From Punica granatum (taxonomy: Eukaryota; Streptophyta; Magnoliopsida; Myrtales; Lythraceae): a DNA stretch of 64,000 nucleotides. Below, in pieces: positions 1 through 14,106 of the stretch. Within the stretch, counting starts at the first letter, position 1; each line of letters opens with the position of its first letter. Location of the stretch: assembly GCF_007655135.1 (NCBI RefSeq), contig NC_045132.1:25972354-26036353 (forward strand), in the 5' to 3' direction. Below the pieces are notes generated by a model, which had not been told where the DNA came from, ran no database searches, and saw only the letters and a program-made list of their open reading frames with translations. Both the position numbers and the translations under genes were made by a program.

Positions 1-340
1 AGAAATGCTACGATCGTAGCGATGCAATACAACTGGAAACGAAGCGACACTGACGCCCGAACGTTAGGGAAGGGCTTTTAATCTTCGACCTGAAGCAGCA
101 ATACCTTCCATTACTTCGAGCACGAGTTCGAGAGGCCCCCACCTTCTTCTCGATTTCCTCCGCTCATATTGTCAAACATAAACCTCCATGCAGAAGTCGA
201 GCATTTAATTTGACGTAGAACGCTGTTGTCGTGGGTCCGAGCATTTCCCAGGCAGGCTGAACTGCAGAGTTAAATGCATGCTAAATGGGCTGAACCGTGG
301 CCCAAATAGATTAAGGGGGTCAGTCTAAGGTAACTTTCTC
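1..340. repeat. Diverged duplicate segment, copy 1
   Basis: Bases about 60-330 align with about 1790-2085. Shared blocks include 'agggctttta', 'ccttccattact', 'cgagttcgag' and 'tagattaag.gggtc'. By eye identity is roughly 65-70 percent with small indels. I see no convincing coding frame in either copy. It could be the promoter or leader of a gene lying to the left, or an old dispersed repeat. Confidence 0.45.
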
Positions 341-1784
341 ATGAACGAGCAGTCGAATGATCCTGATTTTTGGTGGCCGAAAAGAAAAAAAGATCATGAT
401 TTTTGCACTGGGGTGCTTTCATATTCATAAAGTGATTTTGGCCGAAACCAAACAAGGCCTAAGATTTTAACTGTCCTCATTCAAGTTTCTTTGAATATGA
501 TATTTCATATTCTTTTCATTCTTCCCTTGCATTGAGTTTCATAAAGTGCTTATTTCCTGGAAATCAAATCATAAATTTATATTGCAACATTTTACATTCT
601 TAATTTGAAGATGATTTGTTGGTAAACTATACATTCTGCTCTCATTTTGATAATTAATTAATGATTACTTGTACAGATGTAATGCAATTTTTTTAACAGA
701 AATTACGAACCGCGTGTACAAATAATCAAGTTAACAGGCGTAGTATTATGCAATAGTAAAATAGATATATTGTACGATAAAATATAGAATGACGATGAGA
801 AATTAAAATATTATTTTATAAGGAATTTCTACATGCTGAAATAGGAAGGAAGAAATGTCTAGAAAGAAAACTTTGGTTGAGATTGACATCACATCTTCCC
901 ATAATTCTTCATTAATTTCCTTAATTACTTTTAAATACCTCCTAAAACTTCTCATTTCAATTCATGTTTCTGGATATCCTCTTTCTGACTCTGTATATGC
1001 TTCTTCTTCTTCTTTTCTTTTTTTGCCAATCCAATTTAGTTAAGTTTATTAATTGCTCCCAGTCATTAGCCAATCCAATTTAGTTAACTTTATTAATTGC
1101 TATAAATAATCATTCTAATAAAATATTCGATTAATTCATTCCAAGAATAATTCATCCTTTCCAAATTGTTTTTCTAACTCTTCTCCAATCTCCAACGGTT
1201 AATTTATATCATTTATGAAAACCTATTTGTTCTTCTTCTTCTTATTCTTTTTTTTCAATTTAATTTTCTGAATTGTTACGGCCAATAAAGAAAAAAAAAT
1301 TCTTCGAAAAATGAAGAAATAATACTACCGTCTACACCAAATCACTTTAAATAGTAATTTTGCATCTCAAAAGGTTAGAACGGTAAACGTTGAACTGTAA
1401 TGGAAGGTCCCATTTTGCGACTTCGCTTTAGGCGACAGTTTTTCTCTTGGGCCGCCCCTGAGGCTAAGACCAAAAACGTAGCTATTGGAAGTAGCCGTTA
1501 CGGCAGGATACGCGGCAAGAAAAGACCAAAAACCTGGAAGCAAAAGCTTCATCACCAATGGGACGAACATGGGCTTGAGAATTTTGTATTTTGTGGGCGT
1601 GCGTGTGTGGCAACTGCCTAAAGCCCAATGGATCAAAAAGTCCAATCGGCTAAGGTCCAAAATTTGATGAATAGAATGAAATGTTCAGTAATAAATAAAA
1701 CTAAACCGCGAGCATGAAACAATCGGGCCTGAATAGTTAATAATGCAATAATTGGAACGATTTGAGAAAACAGAAGTGAAAGCA

Positions 1785-2100
1785 TTTTCGCAACGCTGAA
1801 GCCGGAGTCTTCGGTAGGGCTTTTATCTTTGCTGCTTCTTTGACTCTCGAGCAATGCCTTCCATTACTTTGAAAACGAGTTCGAGGGGCTCGTGGCTGCT
1901 TAATTCTCAGTCTCTCCTCCACTCATATTCTCGACCGTAAGCTCCATGTAGAACTCGAGCATTTTATGAGAACGATCCTCGTCGAACGGAGCATTTACGG
2001 GCTGACCTGAAAGAAAACAAACCAACTAAATGGGCTTAATTCCGGAAGAGTCACGGGCCTCATTCTGACCCAATAGATTAAGTGGGTCGGAGTTGAAAAA
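1785..2100. repeat. Diverged duplicate segment, copy 2
   Basis: This is the second copy of the segment at the left end, in the same orientation and about 1.75 kb away. Short ORFs cross it on the minus strand, but their frames are not kept between the copies, so I do not call a gene. The roughly 1.4 kb between the copies holds only AT-rich sequence and a GC-richer patch at 1390-1660 that I do not recognise. Confidence 0.45.
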
Positions 2101-2299
2101 ACTCAACTAAGAAATCATGCCCTTTATTTGCATTGGGGAGGTTCATTTATACCAACCGAATATTGGAAGAATTTTGATTGGAATGAGGCTCTTAATCGAT
2201 AGTCGAGTCCAAAACATGCATTTATTAGTTACCCATGCCCACACTGTAAGATGGAGGACGGGGATGAGTTTAATCATACAATTTTCCACGTTAATTTAA

Positions 2300-4862
2300 T
2301 TTTATAATCTGTCCGTCAATCTTTTTGGTTTTATTATTGGTTGTAATTTACGAAAAAGATTTACCCGAGAGTTCCTATTAAAAAGATTTATCCATTTTCT
2401 CAATTACTTTTTTTTTCCGTTTATGAATAAAGTTCATAGATATAGAACGAAATAAATAAATAAATAAAAGATACGGAGAGTCTCCAACGATAAAAATTGA
2501 ATTCATAACCTGATTCGAGGGTGATTCTACAGCACCAAGTCTTCCTTTATCCCGTTTTCCTTAAATTCAATCATATATTTCAAATAAGAACCAGGTTGGA
2601 GCACTCCATAAAATTTGATCCACCTCTACTCATATCCAACAAATTTTGCCGGGTCCAAACCTCTCAACGCGCTCCGAATAATTGCTTCGCGTAATATTCA
2701 TGAATCACTTTGATACCATGCAGATTCTTTCAAGAAAGATTAATGGGAGAGTACGTAGCATGCGAAGAAAAAATCGGAGAAGAATAAACAAAAAGATAGT
2801 TCATAGCTATGGGGCAATGACCACTCGATATCGGCAGGTAAAGGCCGCAATGCAAATAAAATCAGACGACGTGCGGGACACGACTGCTCTCTCTTCCCAT
2901 TTGAGTGGTCGGTCCACTACGCAGACAAAGCCCCTTTGAAATTGAATTCGAGAGTTATCATCTATATCTATATAGATAAAGTCGTATCCCATGATATAGA
3001 GTTGAAAAAATAATTTTAGGTGATAAAAGTAAATATTTAAATTAATAATTATAAATATATATACAATTAATACTAAATTAGTAAATGCATACAAATCATT
3101 AAATATTTAATATTTTTATTATTCAAACACATTTTTTATTTAAAATATATAATCTCAAAATTTATTTATAAAAGATATAATTTCTTAAAATAAATATATA
3201 TAGTTCTATCCCCATAATAAATAAGGTTAAAAAAGTAATTATATATATATATAATATAAGGTCATAAAGGTAAATGTTTAAATAAACAATTATAAATGTA
3301 TATATGACTAGGACTAAATTAGCAAATATATATAAATCATCAAATACTTAAAATTATACAAGCACATTCATGATTTAAAATATATAATCTCAATATTTAT
3401 AAACGATACAATTTCTCAAAATAACTATCTATAAAAAACTTTTCGACATAATTAGTAGTTAAAAGAAAAATTTACTATATGCCATAAATATGTTTAAATA
3501 TTGAACACTTTTGAAATAGTAACAGATAAATCTATCTAAAAATTATTAAAAGTAGATGATTTGCACTTCTTTTTTCTATAAAATATATGGAGGTCACCTA
3601 TTATAATTTTTTAGAATTTGATAATTTAGAAAATGTAATACGTTTTCTTAGTAATATCATTTTATTCATCCATATTTGGTATAAAAAAATCACATATGCA
3701 TAAATATTTGAGTGTTTTCAATTTAAGAATATATATAACTCAATGAAAATTTCAATTGTAATGTCAAATTTTTTGAAAATCCATCTAAAAATAACCACTC
3801 TAAACAATAATCGGTGCATCACATTGGCAAAAAAGCTAATATATAAATAGATAAATATATATATATATATATGTATACAAGATCTCCCCATATATATAAT
3901 TCTCTCGAATATATATGTGTACGTGTGGGGTGTCCAGTAATTATACTCACGATGAGAGCCTCCGTTTATTGCCAAGGGGATCTTTCACGTACGTAATATT
4001 TTTGTCATTCCCTCGGCTCATGAATTTTTCATCAAGTCATTTCCCGGATTATAGATCGTGGTTGATTGTCCACTGCTATTTATACAATCATATGTTCGAG
4101 TGAAAATGATGGTGAATTGCATTATACCTATGTGTGTGGATGTTGCGTGTGAGACTGAGATCGTCGGCCGACGATTTCGTCCTTGTTTGATGTTTAATTT
4201 AATGATGGAGATGATGGGTGTTGGTGTTGGTGGTGTGGTTGTGTCATGGTTGTACGAGGCCTATGAATTAATCACAAGTGTGTGTTGGGGAGCTAGCAAT
4301 ATATAGGAAAAAAGTGAATCTTGGCCAGTGATTCCTCTCTTATGGCGGGCACAATCATATTACACCATTCATATATTATTATTATTTCCATATATATCGC
4401 TTTAGAGCAATCGATTTTTCCCTACAATTCGGGACGAGTTTACCATCTGCGTATCCTCTTTAGTTTACATAACAGAGAATATTTTGCAGTAGTTGATTCG
4501 ATTATGTATTCCAATCGGCCTAAAGTAAACGACTGCGCATATATATTGCATACATGCATGATAGTACGGGAACCTGCTCGACGTTGCAGGAGTGCTCAAT
4601 ACGGACACCGACTTCTACTGTAGAGTGACTGTATGAAAAGGAATCCAAAATGGTAAGTTTATTATAATCATAGGACGATATATATATATATGAGTTATCG
4701 ACTTTACTCGGAACAATCATATCTTTGATCCTTCCATTCGACTCATCATATATATATAGGCTCGATACGTTTAATCAATCGAATGGACGGTAATAAGGAC
4801 GATGAAGGGGTATATGATCATACGGCAGATCTTTCAATATCGAATATCATTTGTCTGTATCC

Positions 4863-4896
<34 letters not shown>

Positions 4897-6122
4897 ACAT
4901 ATATATGTTTATATGTATGCGATGTAAAAATCGTGGAAATCCTCTGGCTTGACTTGGTGTGTTAGACCACGGAACTCCTAGAAATCACGCATAAGGTTTC
5001 TTTAATATGTAACGAGAGGGGGCTGAGGGAGGTAATTGTCCCTGCCCAAGTTTTTTTGTTCTTCAAACAAATTCATGTATTATTGTTCCCCAAATTCGGT
5101 GAAATTAGCATTCCGTTTGCCTCTCAAAAAGCTCACCCCCAAATCTAAATTTCGGATTCGTTATCTGTATCTATCTTGTTATCCTTACCTCGCCGAAATC
5201 ACAACATTTGTGTTGCCATGCCCTGATCCCATACAGTAGCTTGATCGACGATTTAAGTGCAGCATAAGTCGATTCTTATTGCAAAATTTAATTCGAGTCT
5301 GATTTAAGACTTTCCATAGGTTACATAGAAAACTGCAAATTCAGCCACCAAACGTAAATAGCATGAATTTGTCGAAAGCATACAAGTTATACCCCACAAT
5401 GTACGATTGATTGTCAGTGTAATTTCATGAAAAAGAAGGACATCAAATTTGGAGTTTTTGATGTGAATCTTTAATCAGACAACAAAATCTGTTTTGCTAT
5501 TTGGTTGGACGACATGAATGGAAGTTTAGTTTGATCTTTTCCCCTAACTTGTTAATGGAATCCAACGTTCCACAGTTCCCATTTAAGCGATTATCTTTTA
5601 TAAAATTTCCTTCCTATTAGTGGACTTTTCTTGAATAATTAATGTAATATTTCAAACTTCACTAACTCTCTGTTTAAACCACTTTAAGTTCACCTTTTTT
5701 GGCTCTTATACGTGATATGTTTGTTAGAGATGATGTTGTCCTAGTTTTACGGTATGTGAATAAGTTTGGTACGATGATGACAATCAGTTCCTAATGTATA
5801 TCATGTCTCTGGGATCTTGATCGAAATACTTGTACGAAGGAAGTGCCTGGTCGGGAATCGGGATTGATGTGATGAGTGCGTTATGATCCTGTACTTTGTC
5901 GATGACAAGGTTAAGTTCTCTGTGAGTCGGAAGACACCAAAAGGCCTCAGATAAGGCTCCTTGTGACAAGAAACGTTTTCTAACATGACAAGCACAACAC
6001 ATGGTTTTTGCACATTATGGATAGAGATGGTTTTAGGCTTTTGGTCTAATTATTATTTACCGGGGGAAAATAAAAAAGAACAGATTCGTACGGCAAAAAA
6101 GTTGTCCGGTCTTACGAGAAAG

Positions 6123-6161
<39 letters not shown>

Positions 6162-7900
6162 CCGATTTATTTTTAGCACCATTTAAGTCCAATGCGAATG
6201 GGTAAGAGAAATGATCAATTATTATTATTCTTAAATTTGAAAACATATCTTTCAATTTCTAATAATTAAGCCAGCAAAAAAGGGGAAAAAAGAATAAGAA
6301 GAAGAAGAAGAAGAATATCGAGAAGAACATCATCAATAGAGGAAAAGAAAAACAAAAAATGTCAAAAGAAATAAATATGAATAAAAATAAAGAAGAAAGG
6401 CAGAGCTTGCAAATAATAATCATGAGCATGGGCTATGATACATTATGCTGCTCGATCGGGGCGATCATCATTTTCATTTATTCATTCTGTGTGAATGTGT
6501 TTCTTCATTGCGTTGCAGTATTTATTAGTAAGAAACAAAACTACATTATTACGAATTATTGATAAAAATGTCAGCCTAAATTCAACAATTAACGGGAGGG
6601 AGGCCACATATCATGTGTGTCTCTAGCTTTGGCAGCCTGAATCATCATAGTAAAACATAGCTAATAATACACCATGATAAATTATAATTATTGTTAATTT
6701 TGCTCGAAAACTTTTTTAGCCTCGCTAAAAGCGAAAAAAGATTATCCGACACTTGGCCGAATAGTATACCCCGCAGTGAAATTTAATTTCAATTAGAAGA
6801 CGTTAAAAATACCTCGTGACCTTAATTAAATAACACAAGATGTCGTTTTCTTCTGGCTATAGTGCTCGAATTTATTAATTTTGAAAAATCAAATATTGTA
6901 AAATAGCAACTCAATCGGGACAAAAGAGAGGGGGGGAGGGTGGGCAATCCGCCATCAACGGAGGGGAAGCTATACGATGTTGACACCAGTGGGGCAACTG
7001 GGCAATCAACACGTGTCTAGTATATTAAGCCCTGTTTTATTTATGTCTTAAGAAATCTTCTCCCATAGCAACATAGAAATCCGTATTATTGCAATAGATC
7101 CACCCAGGGGACCGAAACTCCCATATTTGTTGTCATTATAGGGATGAAATGCATTTATTTATTTATACCATTTAATATAATCTTTTACATGCTATGACTT
7201 GTTCATAGAAATCCTTCCATTCATTCATTTTATTCGATTTACTTAGCGATTATCTCTACTATTGATCCTGCATTTCTAATACATAATATCCTTCCCTTCA
7301 TTACTGACCATATATCAATACAATGTATCGACTTCTGCCTTATTTACTTTCAAGAAAAACTACCAACTTCTTATTGCATTTCAGTATATGTAAGTCAATA
7401 CGAATGTATTGTAAAGTGAGGGAAAAAGTATCTGATTAACGATAGATGGATATATACTTTTTGCCCAACTTTGCCTTTTTGTTAATAATAATAATTTGCT
7501 GGACCAAATGATAGACTTGTTACTTGATGATGGAAGTGGATACATATATATATATACACACACACATACATACACGAGATTTTGGACTACACACACAGAG
7601 CACAAAGACACACACTTAAATTGGCCAATCTTCATAAGTCAAGATTCTCATGCTGCTTGTCCCATGGTGGGCTTCTTTCTTCTTCTTCTTCTTGTTATCT
7701 TTTTTTTTTTTTCCCCTCCCAATCCTTTCCTCCTCTCATGGCATTTAACCTTTCCTTAGGGCTTTCAATCATATCTTTCTCAAGAAATGATTTGTATTTT
7801 GTGTGGGGGTAGGGAGTGAGTGGTGGAGCACTTCTTTTGGCCCTTCCCCACAAAAACACAACCTTTCCCATTTTCAACTCTTCCTATCATCAAAAGCTTT
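2300..7900. other. AT-rich intergenic spacer
   Basis: No gene model could be built here. ORFs are all under 101 codons, AT-rich and without recognisable domains. Simple repeats include a CA tract near 4866-4893 and a long AT tract near 6126-6157. A minus-strand ORF at 5784-6002 has a short stretch loosely like the start of a Ty3/gypsy reverse transcriptase; it is too short to call. Confidence 0.5.
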
Positions 7901-10900
7901 AGCATAAAAAAAAAAAAGAAGCCCCTTTGAGAGCATTAGAAATGCTTCGCTATCGACCTTTGTTAGAACTCATCCCTTTGCTTTGGATCCCCTTCCCTTT
8001 CCCAGTTACCGTGTGAATTCAATACGTAACTGTATATTCTGATGATTGGAAACCTAGGATTTTGACAATACAGATTTAGCTCTTTAACTGCTCTGTCGAG
8101 TTGTCTGGTAAATTAATAGCCCGTCATTTATCCCAGATATATCTAGAACAAACGCAAAAAGCATACGCACTTTATTCATACAGTGACTGAATTATCACTG
8201 AATTTGAACTGATTACATGAAAAGTTAGTCAATCGAGATTTATACATGTTATATTCAAGATAAGGCTTACATGGACTGATTATGGATTCATCATTATTGC
8301 TTTTGCTACTAAATCCAATAGAAATAGGAGATCTTATATATATAAAGATAAAAACAAAGAAAAAGAAAATATGTCCATGTAGAAAATTATTCAACCACTT
8401 GTTTTGTGGTCTTCTTATCTTGAAACTACTATTAGCATCACTATCAAATTGAATGGCTGCATCGTTCAGTCCACTATGCTCTTGTCTCTGTATTTTACAC
8501 CGTCGAGCAACTAGAAAATGGTTGGTTCAGAATATACTACTCGAAATTCTGAGGGGCCAAAGATCAAATCTCTCTCTCTCTCTCTCTCTCTTTATTTATT
8601 TATTTATTTATTTTTAGGTACAAAGTAACCGAAAAAAGATTAACTGATGTTTTGAACGATGGAAAATGACATCCTATTTATCGCATGTGATAATATATAT
8701 ATATATATTAATCGAAAGATCATATATTTTGGTTAAAAACTCGAGCTAAAGATACACAAGTAGAGAATAAATACGATCTTATCGGATACATGATGTACAA
8801 GGATAAATACTAGCGAGCTGATGATATGGAAGGCGGCGAAATCTTACGTCCCTCAATTTTCTCAAGTGAATAAATTCGTTAAATCAGTAGAGCTTAGATC
8901 GTGCCGGATGATGTGATTGAAGTAAGCACGCAAAAGGACAATGGCTGGCAGGGGAAAAGAAAAGGGGGCAATGGAGCCATGTATACCTTCTTTGACATAT
9001 AGCCAATTCAGCCCTTGATAATTGCCCGAAAGAGGGACTTTATACTAAGTTCACCTAACCTTTTTATCTGGAAAATTCACAACGATTTCACCCAAGTGAA
9101 ACTTTTAAATTTTTTCATCGGCAGTTCAATTGTGTCTTTCTCAAAGATTTATCTAACTATGGCTCAAAAAGGTTTTCGTCCTTCAATCAATTATAACATA
9201 TCAAAGTTAAAACGCGAGATGTAAGAATTTCATTTGACTAATTTTTAACTTTTTAAATTTTTTTTCTAAAATTTTAAATTATGTAATCTTTGAAAAAATC
9301 ACGAAGCTAAATTATTGTCTTGAAAATTATGAGTTATTTTTAATAGTACAAGAAGATATATGTAATATTAATTCTATTTATACTTTATAAATTTTCGATA
9401 CAGAGATGACTCAATATATTCTTCAAAAGTAAACGAGTAATACGATACATGCCCGATATATTAATACATAAAAATTTTCACTGGGGAGGATTAGAATTTA
9501 TTCATTAATGCAAAGGTCTCTCTTGTAACTAAAAAATATATTTTTTCCATTACTAGAATTGAAATTTATTTCTTGAAAAATAAAGATTTTTTTGGATAAT
9601 TAATGAATCAGTATAAACCATGAGTCTATACCTAGTGAAATTTAAAAATACATCCCACCCCAAAAAGGGAAAAGGTTCAAAAAAAAAAACACATCAAAGT
9701 AGACAGAAAAATCAGCCAACTTAATTAAATATGACTACCAGTACATGAGGAGGGTATTATAATTCAAATGTATGTGTTATTTTATTTAATACTGAAAATT
9801 AAAAAAGAGTATGTGACGAGAGAAAAACCGTTCACATCACCTTTTTGAACGAGAATCTTTTACTCATCCCCCCTTAGGAAAATAATATGCATCTTTTTAT
9901 TTTTCTGAGATAAATAAAAGCAAACCAAACCCAAAGAGAAGCATAGCCTCATGTGTCTCCAACTAGTGCTCCACCTTTTCATGTAATTTTTAAAATTAAT
10001 CTCAGTGGATATTCATTATATATTATCCCTAATTATTTTATATACCTATCACACTATCCAGTAAAATTTTCCACTTAATTAATTTCAACAGTTTTTGTTC
10101 CTGATCTTCATCAGCTTTTTGCTTCTTACAAGGTCCTAAACTTTAGAATTACAAATCAAAGAATATCGATAGATATAGCTCGTGCAGAATAAAAGTGAAA
10201 ATTTGCAAGCTAGAACAGCTTAATAATGACGAAATTGAAAAACTAAGAATCAGTAAAAAGAGAAAGAGAAAAGCTTCTTGCAATTGTTTATATGCTGCAG
10301 CTGAAAGATCCTCATCAAAGCCTAAAAATTCCACATGTAAGTGCAGTCGCATGGTCGTAACAGTACCAACCACCATGTGATGTCCTAAAAGTGTAAATTC
10401 TTTTAGAAATTTTGCACAAGTTAAAATTATTTCATTCTACTGAAAAAAATAATTATTTCATTATATTGTGAAAGATTGTGAAAAAAAAGGAGTAATAGAG
10501 CAGAAACATTGATCCCCCCCTCCCCTCCTATTTAGTTGCACACACCTGCATAAGCAAATGCGTTTGTTTTGTTGATTGATAAAAATATAAATAATTGCAT
10601 TTAAATATAAGATAATTAAAAAATATAGTTAGCTTTCATATAATATATATATATATATATATACATATAGTGAAAAGGACAGGACAATAACTGGCACTGT
10701 CAGCGGGACAAGAGTCATACATGGACCTCATCACTCAACATTTTCAATTAAAAATTGGGGAAGAAAAAGCTAATAATTAAGCAAGAAAAGAATTGAACTC
10801 TCTCAGACTAAGAAAGGGACTCCATACATAGAAAACAATATCAAGAAAGAAGAGAATTTTGCGATACCCCACAGCACCTTTATTTTTTGTTTAATGTTAA

Positions 10901-13400
10901 TATACCAAGATAATTAATTAATTAGTGCTTAAATTATCCATTGTTTTTTCTTCAACGGTGACGAGGACAGAGAAAGAGTAAAGACTATTACCATGTGTCG
11001 CAGAGGGGAAAATAATAAAATGGCCAACGCTGTGTAATTTATGATAACATTAACAATTATAGATGAATTAATTAAAGCATATCGGGGGGGAACCCAAGCC
11101 CATAATTAATTTAATATGTTTCTTCGCACTAATTCGGATGTTAAGTTGTAGCCTAGGAGCATCATGCACACACATGGTTTGATTCATGGAAGATGAGAGC
11201 CAAGCATTTTTATATATAGGTTAGGGCAATATATATGATGGAGGGGAAATTAATTAGCATAGACTAACAAAATCAATAGCTATATATGGCTGTGAGCTCG
11301 AGGAAATTAAGTATGCGTCACTGGCCCGAAGATTAAAGTGGTCAACAATTGAACCGACCTTTTTCACAAATTTACATACATCTTATTTTGACGTGGACTC
11401 TTCTTTTAGGACCTCAAGATCGATAACGTCACTTTGAATAAATAGACCTTCCAATCAGAACGCAGTTTGCATTCCTTGGCAGACAATTAAACGTAAATAA
11501 TTGATAAATCGTGAAGTTTTGAATATAGATGCCAAGGTAAATATGACTATGCCTTGAAAATATCTATTCAATTATAGTGGTAAATCGGATGACAGACTAT
11601 CACATACAATTGACCCATGAGCTGTCCAAGTTAACTTGGCAATTTTGATTAGACCAAGACCACCCAAGTGTGCAATTCACAAAGTCAGAGGGAAATTGCT
11701 GCAAGCAAGCCCTAATGGCATTCCCCAAACTATATGTGGTTATTATTGATGATATATTATAATTTTGACAGCAACCCTCCATCCATCCATCTTTCCCTAT
11801 CCACACGAACGTCTTAGTCTTCTTGGCACGGCAAGTACGAATTCAAATCCCTGCTTTTGCATTATAAAAATTGTTGACTGTTATACTGGCAAAATAACCA
11901 TGAAATCCACATCTTTGAAAGTAGTTGCTTCAAAGTCTAATGTACACTGTACATTCAAACTTGGTTTCTTGAGAGGGGTTCGACCGTTCGAGTCCTGCTA
12001 GAAGTCTCAATCTAGGAGCGATCAACGCGAAATGGATATGGTATAGGATCGACTTATACTAGCAAAACAACAAATGAAAATCGAAATCTACATCTCTTTC
12101 TGAAAGTAGTTGCTTCAAGTCTAATAATAATAATAATAATAATAGACACTGCATGTACAAACTCGGTTTCTCGAAAGGGGGTTCGAGTCCCGCAAGAAGT
12201 CTTGATCTAGGAGCGATCAATGTGAAATATCGGACATGGTCTAGCCCGTCAACGATCGGCCTCTGGCTGCACGTACGTAAATTAGGACGTAACTAAGGGC
12301 AATGGCAATTCTGATGTCAGCAGGACAGCAGCCCGCACTAGCATTTGTTGTGACGACTCTTCTTCTTCCTCCTCACTTCATTCACTGCACTTGTCCATAT
12401 TATCCACCTCACCTCACCCCTCACCCAACCAACTAAAAAATTATTGATTCATACATACTAAGAAAATATAATAATTGTCAATTTGCTTTATTAATAATTA
12501 TTATAAAAATTTCTTATATTATTTTAAAATTTGAAAAATATACAAAAAGGTATTTTTCTATTTCCATTATTAATATAATTGCAAAATCATATTTTGATTA
12601 TCGAATTCATATGTCCGTACTCTCTCTATATATATATATAGTAGAATACACTATTTAATGTATAAAAGAGCAAAACTAATCTAACCTATAAAATTATCAA
12701 TCAAGAAGTGATAATAAATGTAAATATCTCTTTCTTAGAAAGAATTCAATCCAATACATAGATTTAATATATATATATATATAATTCATCTAATATTTTT
12801 AATACAAATGTCAATCTATAAATCATAAATATGGCAAATTTAAATTTTCAAATTAATATAATCTAAAGAATTAATATTTAAGAACTGATAAATGTAAAAA
12901 TCAATTTCTAGATAGAATTCAATCCAGTATATAGATTAATATATATAATTTTTAACTAAATTTTTTTTAATATAAATGACAATGCATAATTTCATAAATA
13001 TAACAAATTTAGATTAACATTGTTCAAATTATCAACGTATTGATTCATTAATTAAATGACTTAAAAGCAAGTTTAATTAGCAAAAATATGAATAAATAAT
13101 TAATTTGTGTTTCAAATTAATCGTTTATTTATTAATAAGAAATAATGTTGTTAAAATGTGATCAATAATTCACATGAAAATTATAACATGTATATGATAA
13201 TGAACCCGTGCAATGCACATGATAAAATACTAATAATAAATAATAAATAATAATAATAATAATAATAGTAGTAGGTGTCAGACAGTGGCATTCTCCGTAT
13301 TTTCGGGAAACCACGGGGGCAATTAGGGAGGCATACTCTTCCCCGGTGAGGTAATTATTATGGCGCACTTTAGCGAAGGGAATATTTCCACAACCCCCAC
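7900..13400. other. AT-rich intergenic spacer upstream of the bHLH gene
   Basis: No supported genes. Visible are a TC tract followed by TTTA repeats near 8572-8613, AT tracts near 8695-8709 and 10643-10663, and a TAA-type repeat near 13225-13268. The stretch 12,450-13,200 is extremely AT-rich and has internally similar segments. A tandem duplication at 11,895-12,240 is listed separately. Confidence 0.5.
11895..12240 (+). repeat. Tandem duplication of about 165 bp
   Basis: Two adjacent copies, about 11,895-12,030 and 12,073-12,232, share 'gaaagtagttgcttcaa', 'ggttcgag.c..gc.agaagtct' and 'tctaggagcgatcaa'. The second copy has gained a TAA microsatellite. Each copy contains a sequence resembling a pol III B box (GGTTCGAGTCCCGC in copy 2), so a SINE or tRNA-derived origin is possible. 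I could not find a clear A box or poly-A tail. Confidence 0.55.
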
Positions 13401-13690
13401 AAATGCTCAGACATTCACTCCCGCTGAGAGATAGGAAAGAAAGAAACACTGTCTAGAGAGAGAAACCAGAGATAGAGAGAGCAGCAGCAGCAGCAGCCAG
13501 CAGCCCCCCCCCCCCCTCCCCCTGCTGAAAGTGAAGCCTCAAGCCCCTCCCACTGGTTCTCCTGTCTGCCCCCTGCGACACTACGACGCCGTCTCCTCGT
13601 CCCTCATTCACCTTCCCCGTCGTTCGTTCGCTCGTTGTTCCTACTTCCCTCATTCATATCATTAGCTTCAAGACCTCCGGCGGCGAAGAA

Positions 13691-13741
13691 ATGGAGCAGA
13701 TCAAGGCCATGTACAAGCTCGAAGCTTTCGGCATCATTTAG
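13691..13741 (+). promoter_or_regulatory. Upstream ORF 1 (16 aa) in the LHW-like leader
   Basis: An ATG about 415 bases upstream of the main start opens a 16-codon ORF, MEQIKAMYKLEAFGII, ending in TAG. It lies in the presumed 5' leader. Peptide-conserved uORFs are reported upstream of some LHW-clade bHLH genes, as far as I recall. Whether this peptide is one of them needs a comparison with orthologous leaders. Its location in the leader assumes transcription starts 5' of 13,690. Confidence 0.45.
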
Positions 13742-13843
13742 GAACTCCCATTTCCGGGTTTGCTTTCTTGGGCTGTAGCTCCTTCTTCCCCTCTCTCCGA
13801 GCTTCCTTCCTTCTTTCCCTCTTCGTCTCCTCTTCTCGCCGGA

Positions 13844-13948
13844 ATGGACTGCCGAAGAATGATAGCCGGGAACCTGGATCCTGAAAGGAAGAGGAGCGGC
13901 GGGCTGAGGACTAAGCAGGCGGGTAGAGGATCGTGCCGCGGCAGTTAG
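13844..13948 (+). promoter_or_regulatory. Upstream ORF 2 (34 aa) in the LHW-like leader
   Basis: A second upstream ORF begins MDCRRMIAGN and ends in TAG before the main start. It is basic and has no recognised motif. A third, eight-codon uORF (MHRQSLSL) follows at 13,967-13,993. Together they would be expected to lower translation of the main ORF. Confidence 0.35.
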
Positions 13949-14106
13949 GCTGCTCCGAGCTGGGGAATGCACCGGCAAAGCCTCTCTCTTTAAGTACTTT
14001 CTCTCCTGCGAGCTTGTCGGGAAGACCCTCTCTTTGCTGCTTCTAATCAACAAAACTGCTGAGGAGTTCGTCCCGTACTATTTCTTTCTTAAGCTTGAGA
14101 GTAGCA

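Noticed and set aside
5784..6002. Minus-strand ORF with LPTHRELNLVIDKVQDHNAL, loosely like a gypsy reverse-transcriptase start
   Set aside because: Only a few residues fit, no further reverse-transcriptase motif follows in any frame, and no LTRs were seen nearby.
1..13400. Search for microRNA precursors and tRNA genes in the gene-poor left part
   Set aside because: I saw no sequence matching common plant microRNA families from memory and no complete tRNA cloverleaf. A covariance-model scan would be decisive.
13604..14053. 149-codon minus-strand ORF overlapping the LHW-like leader
   Set aside because: Low-complexity Arg/Ser/Glu-rich translation of C/T-rich leader sequence, with no domain and no sensible exon structure.
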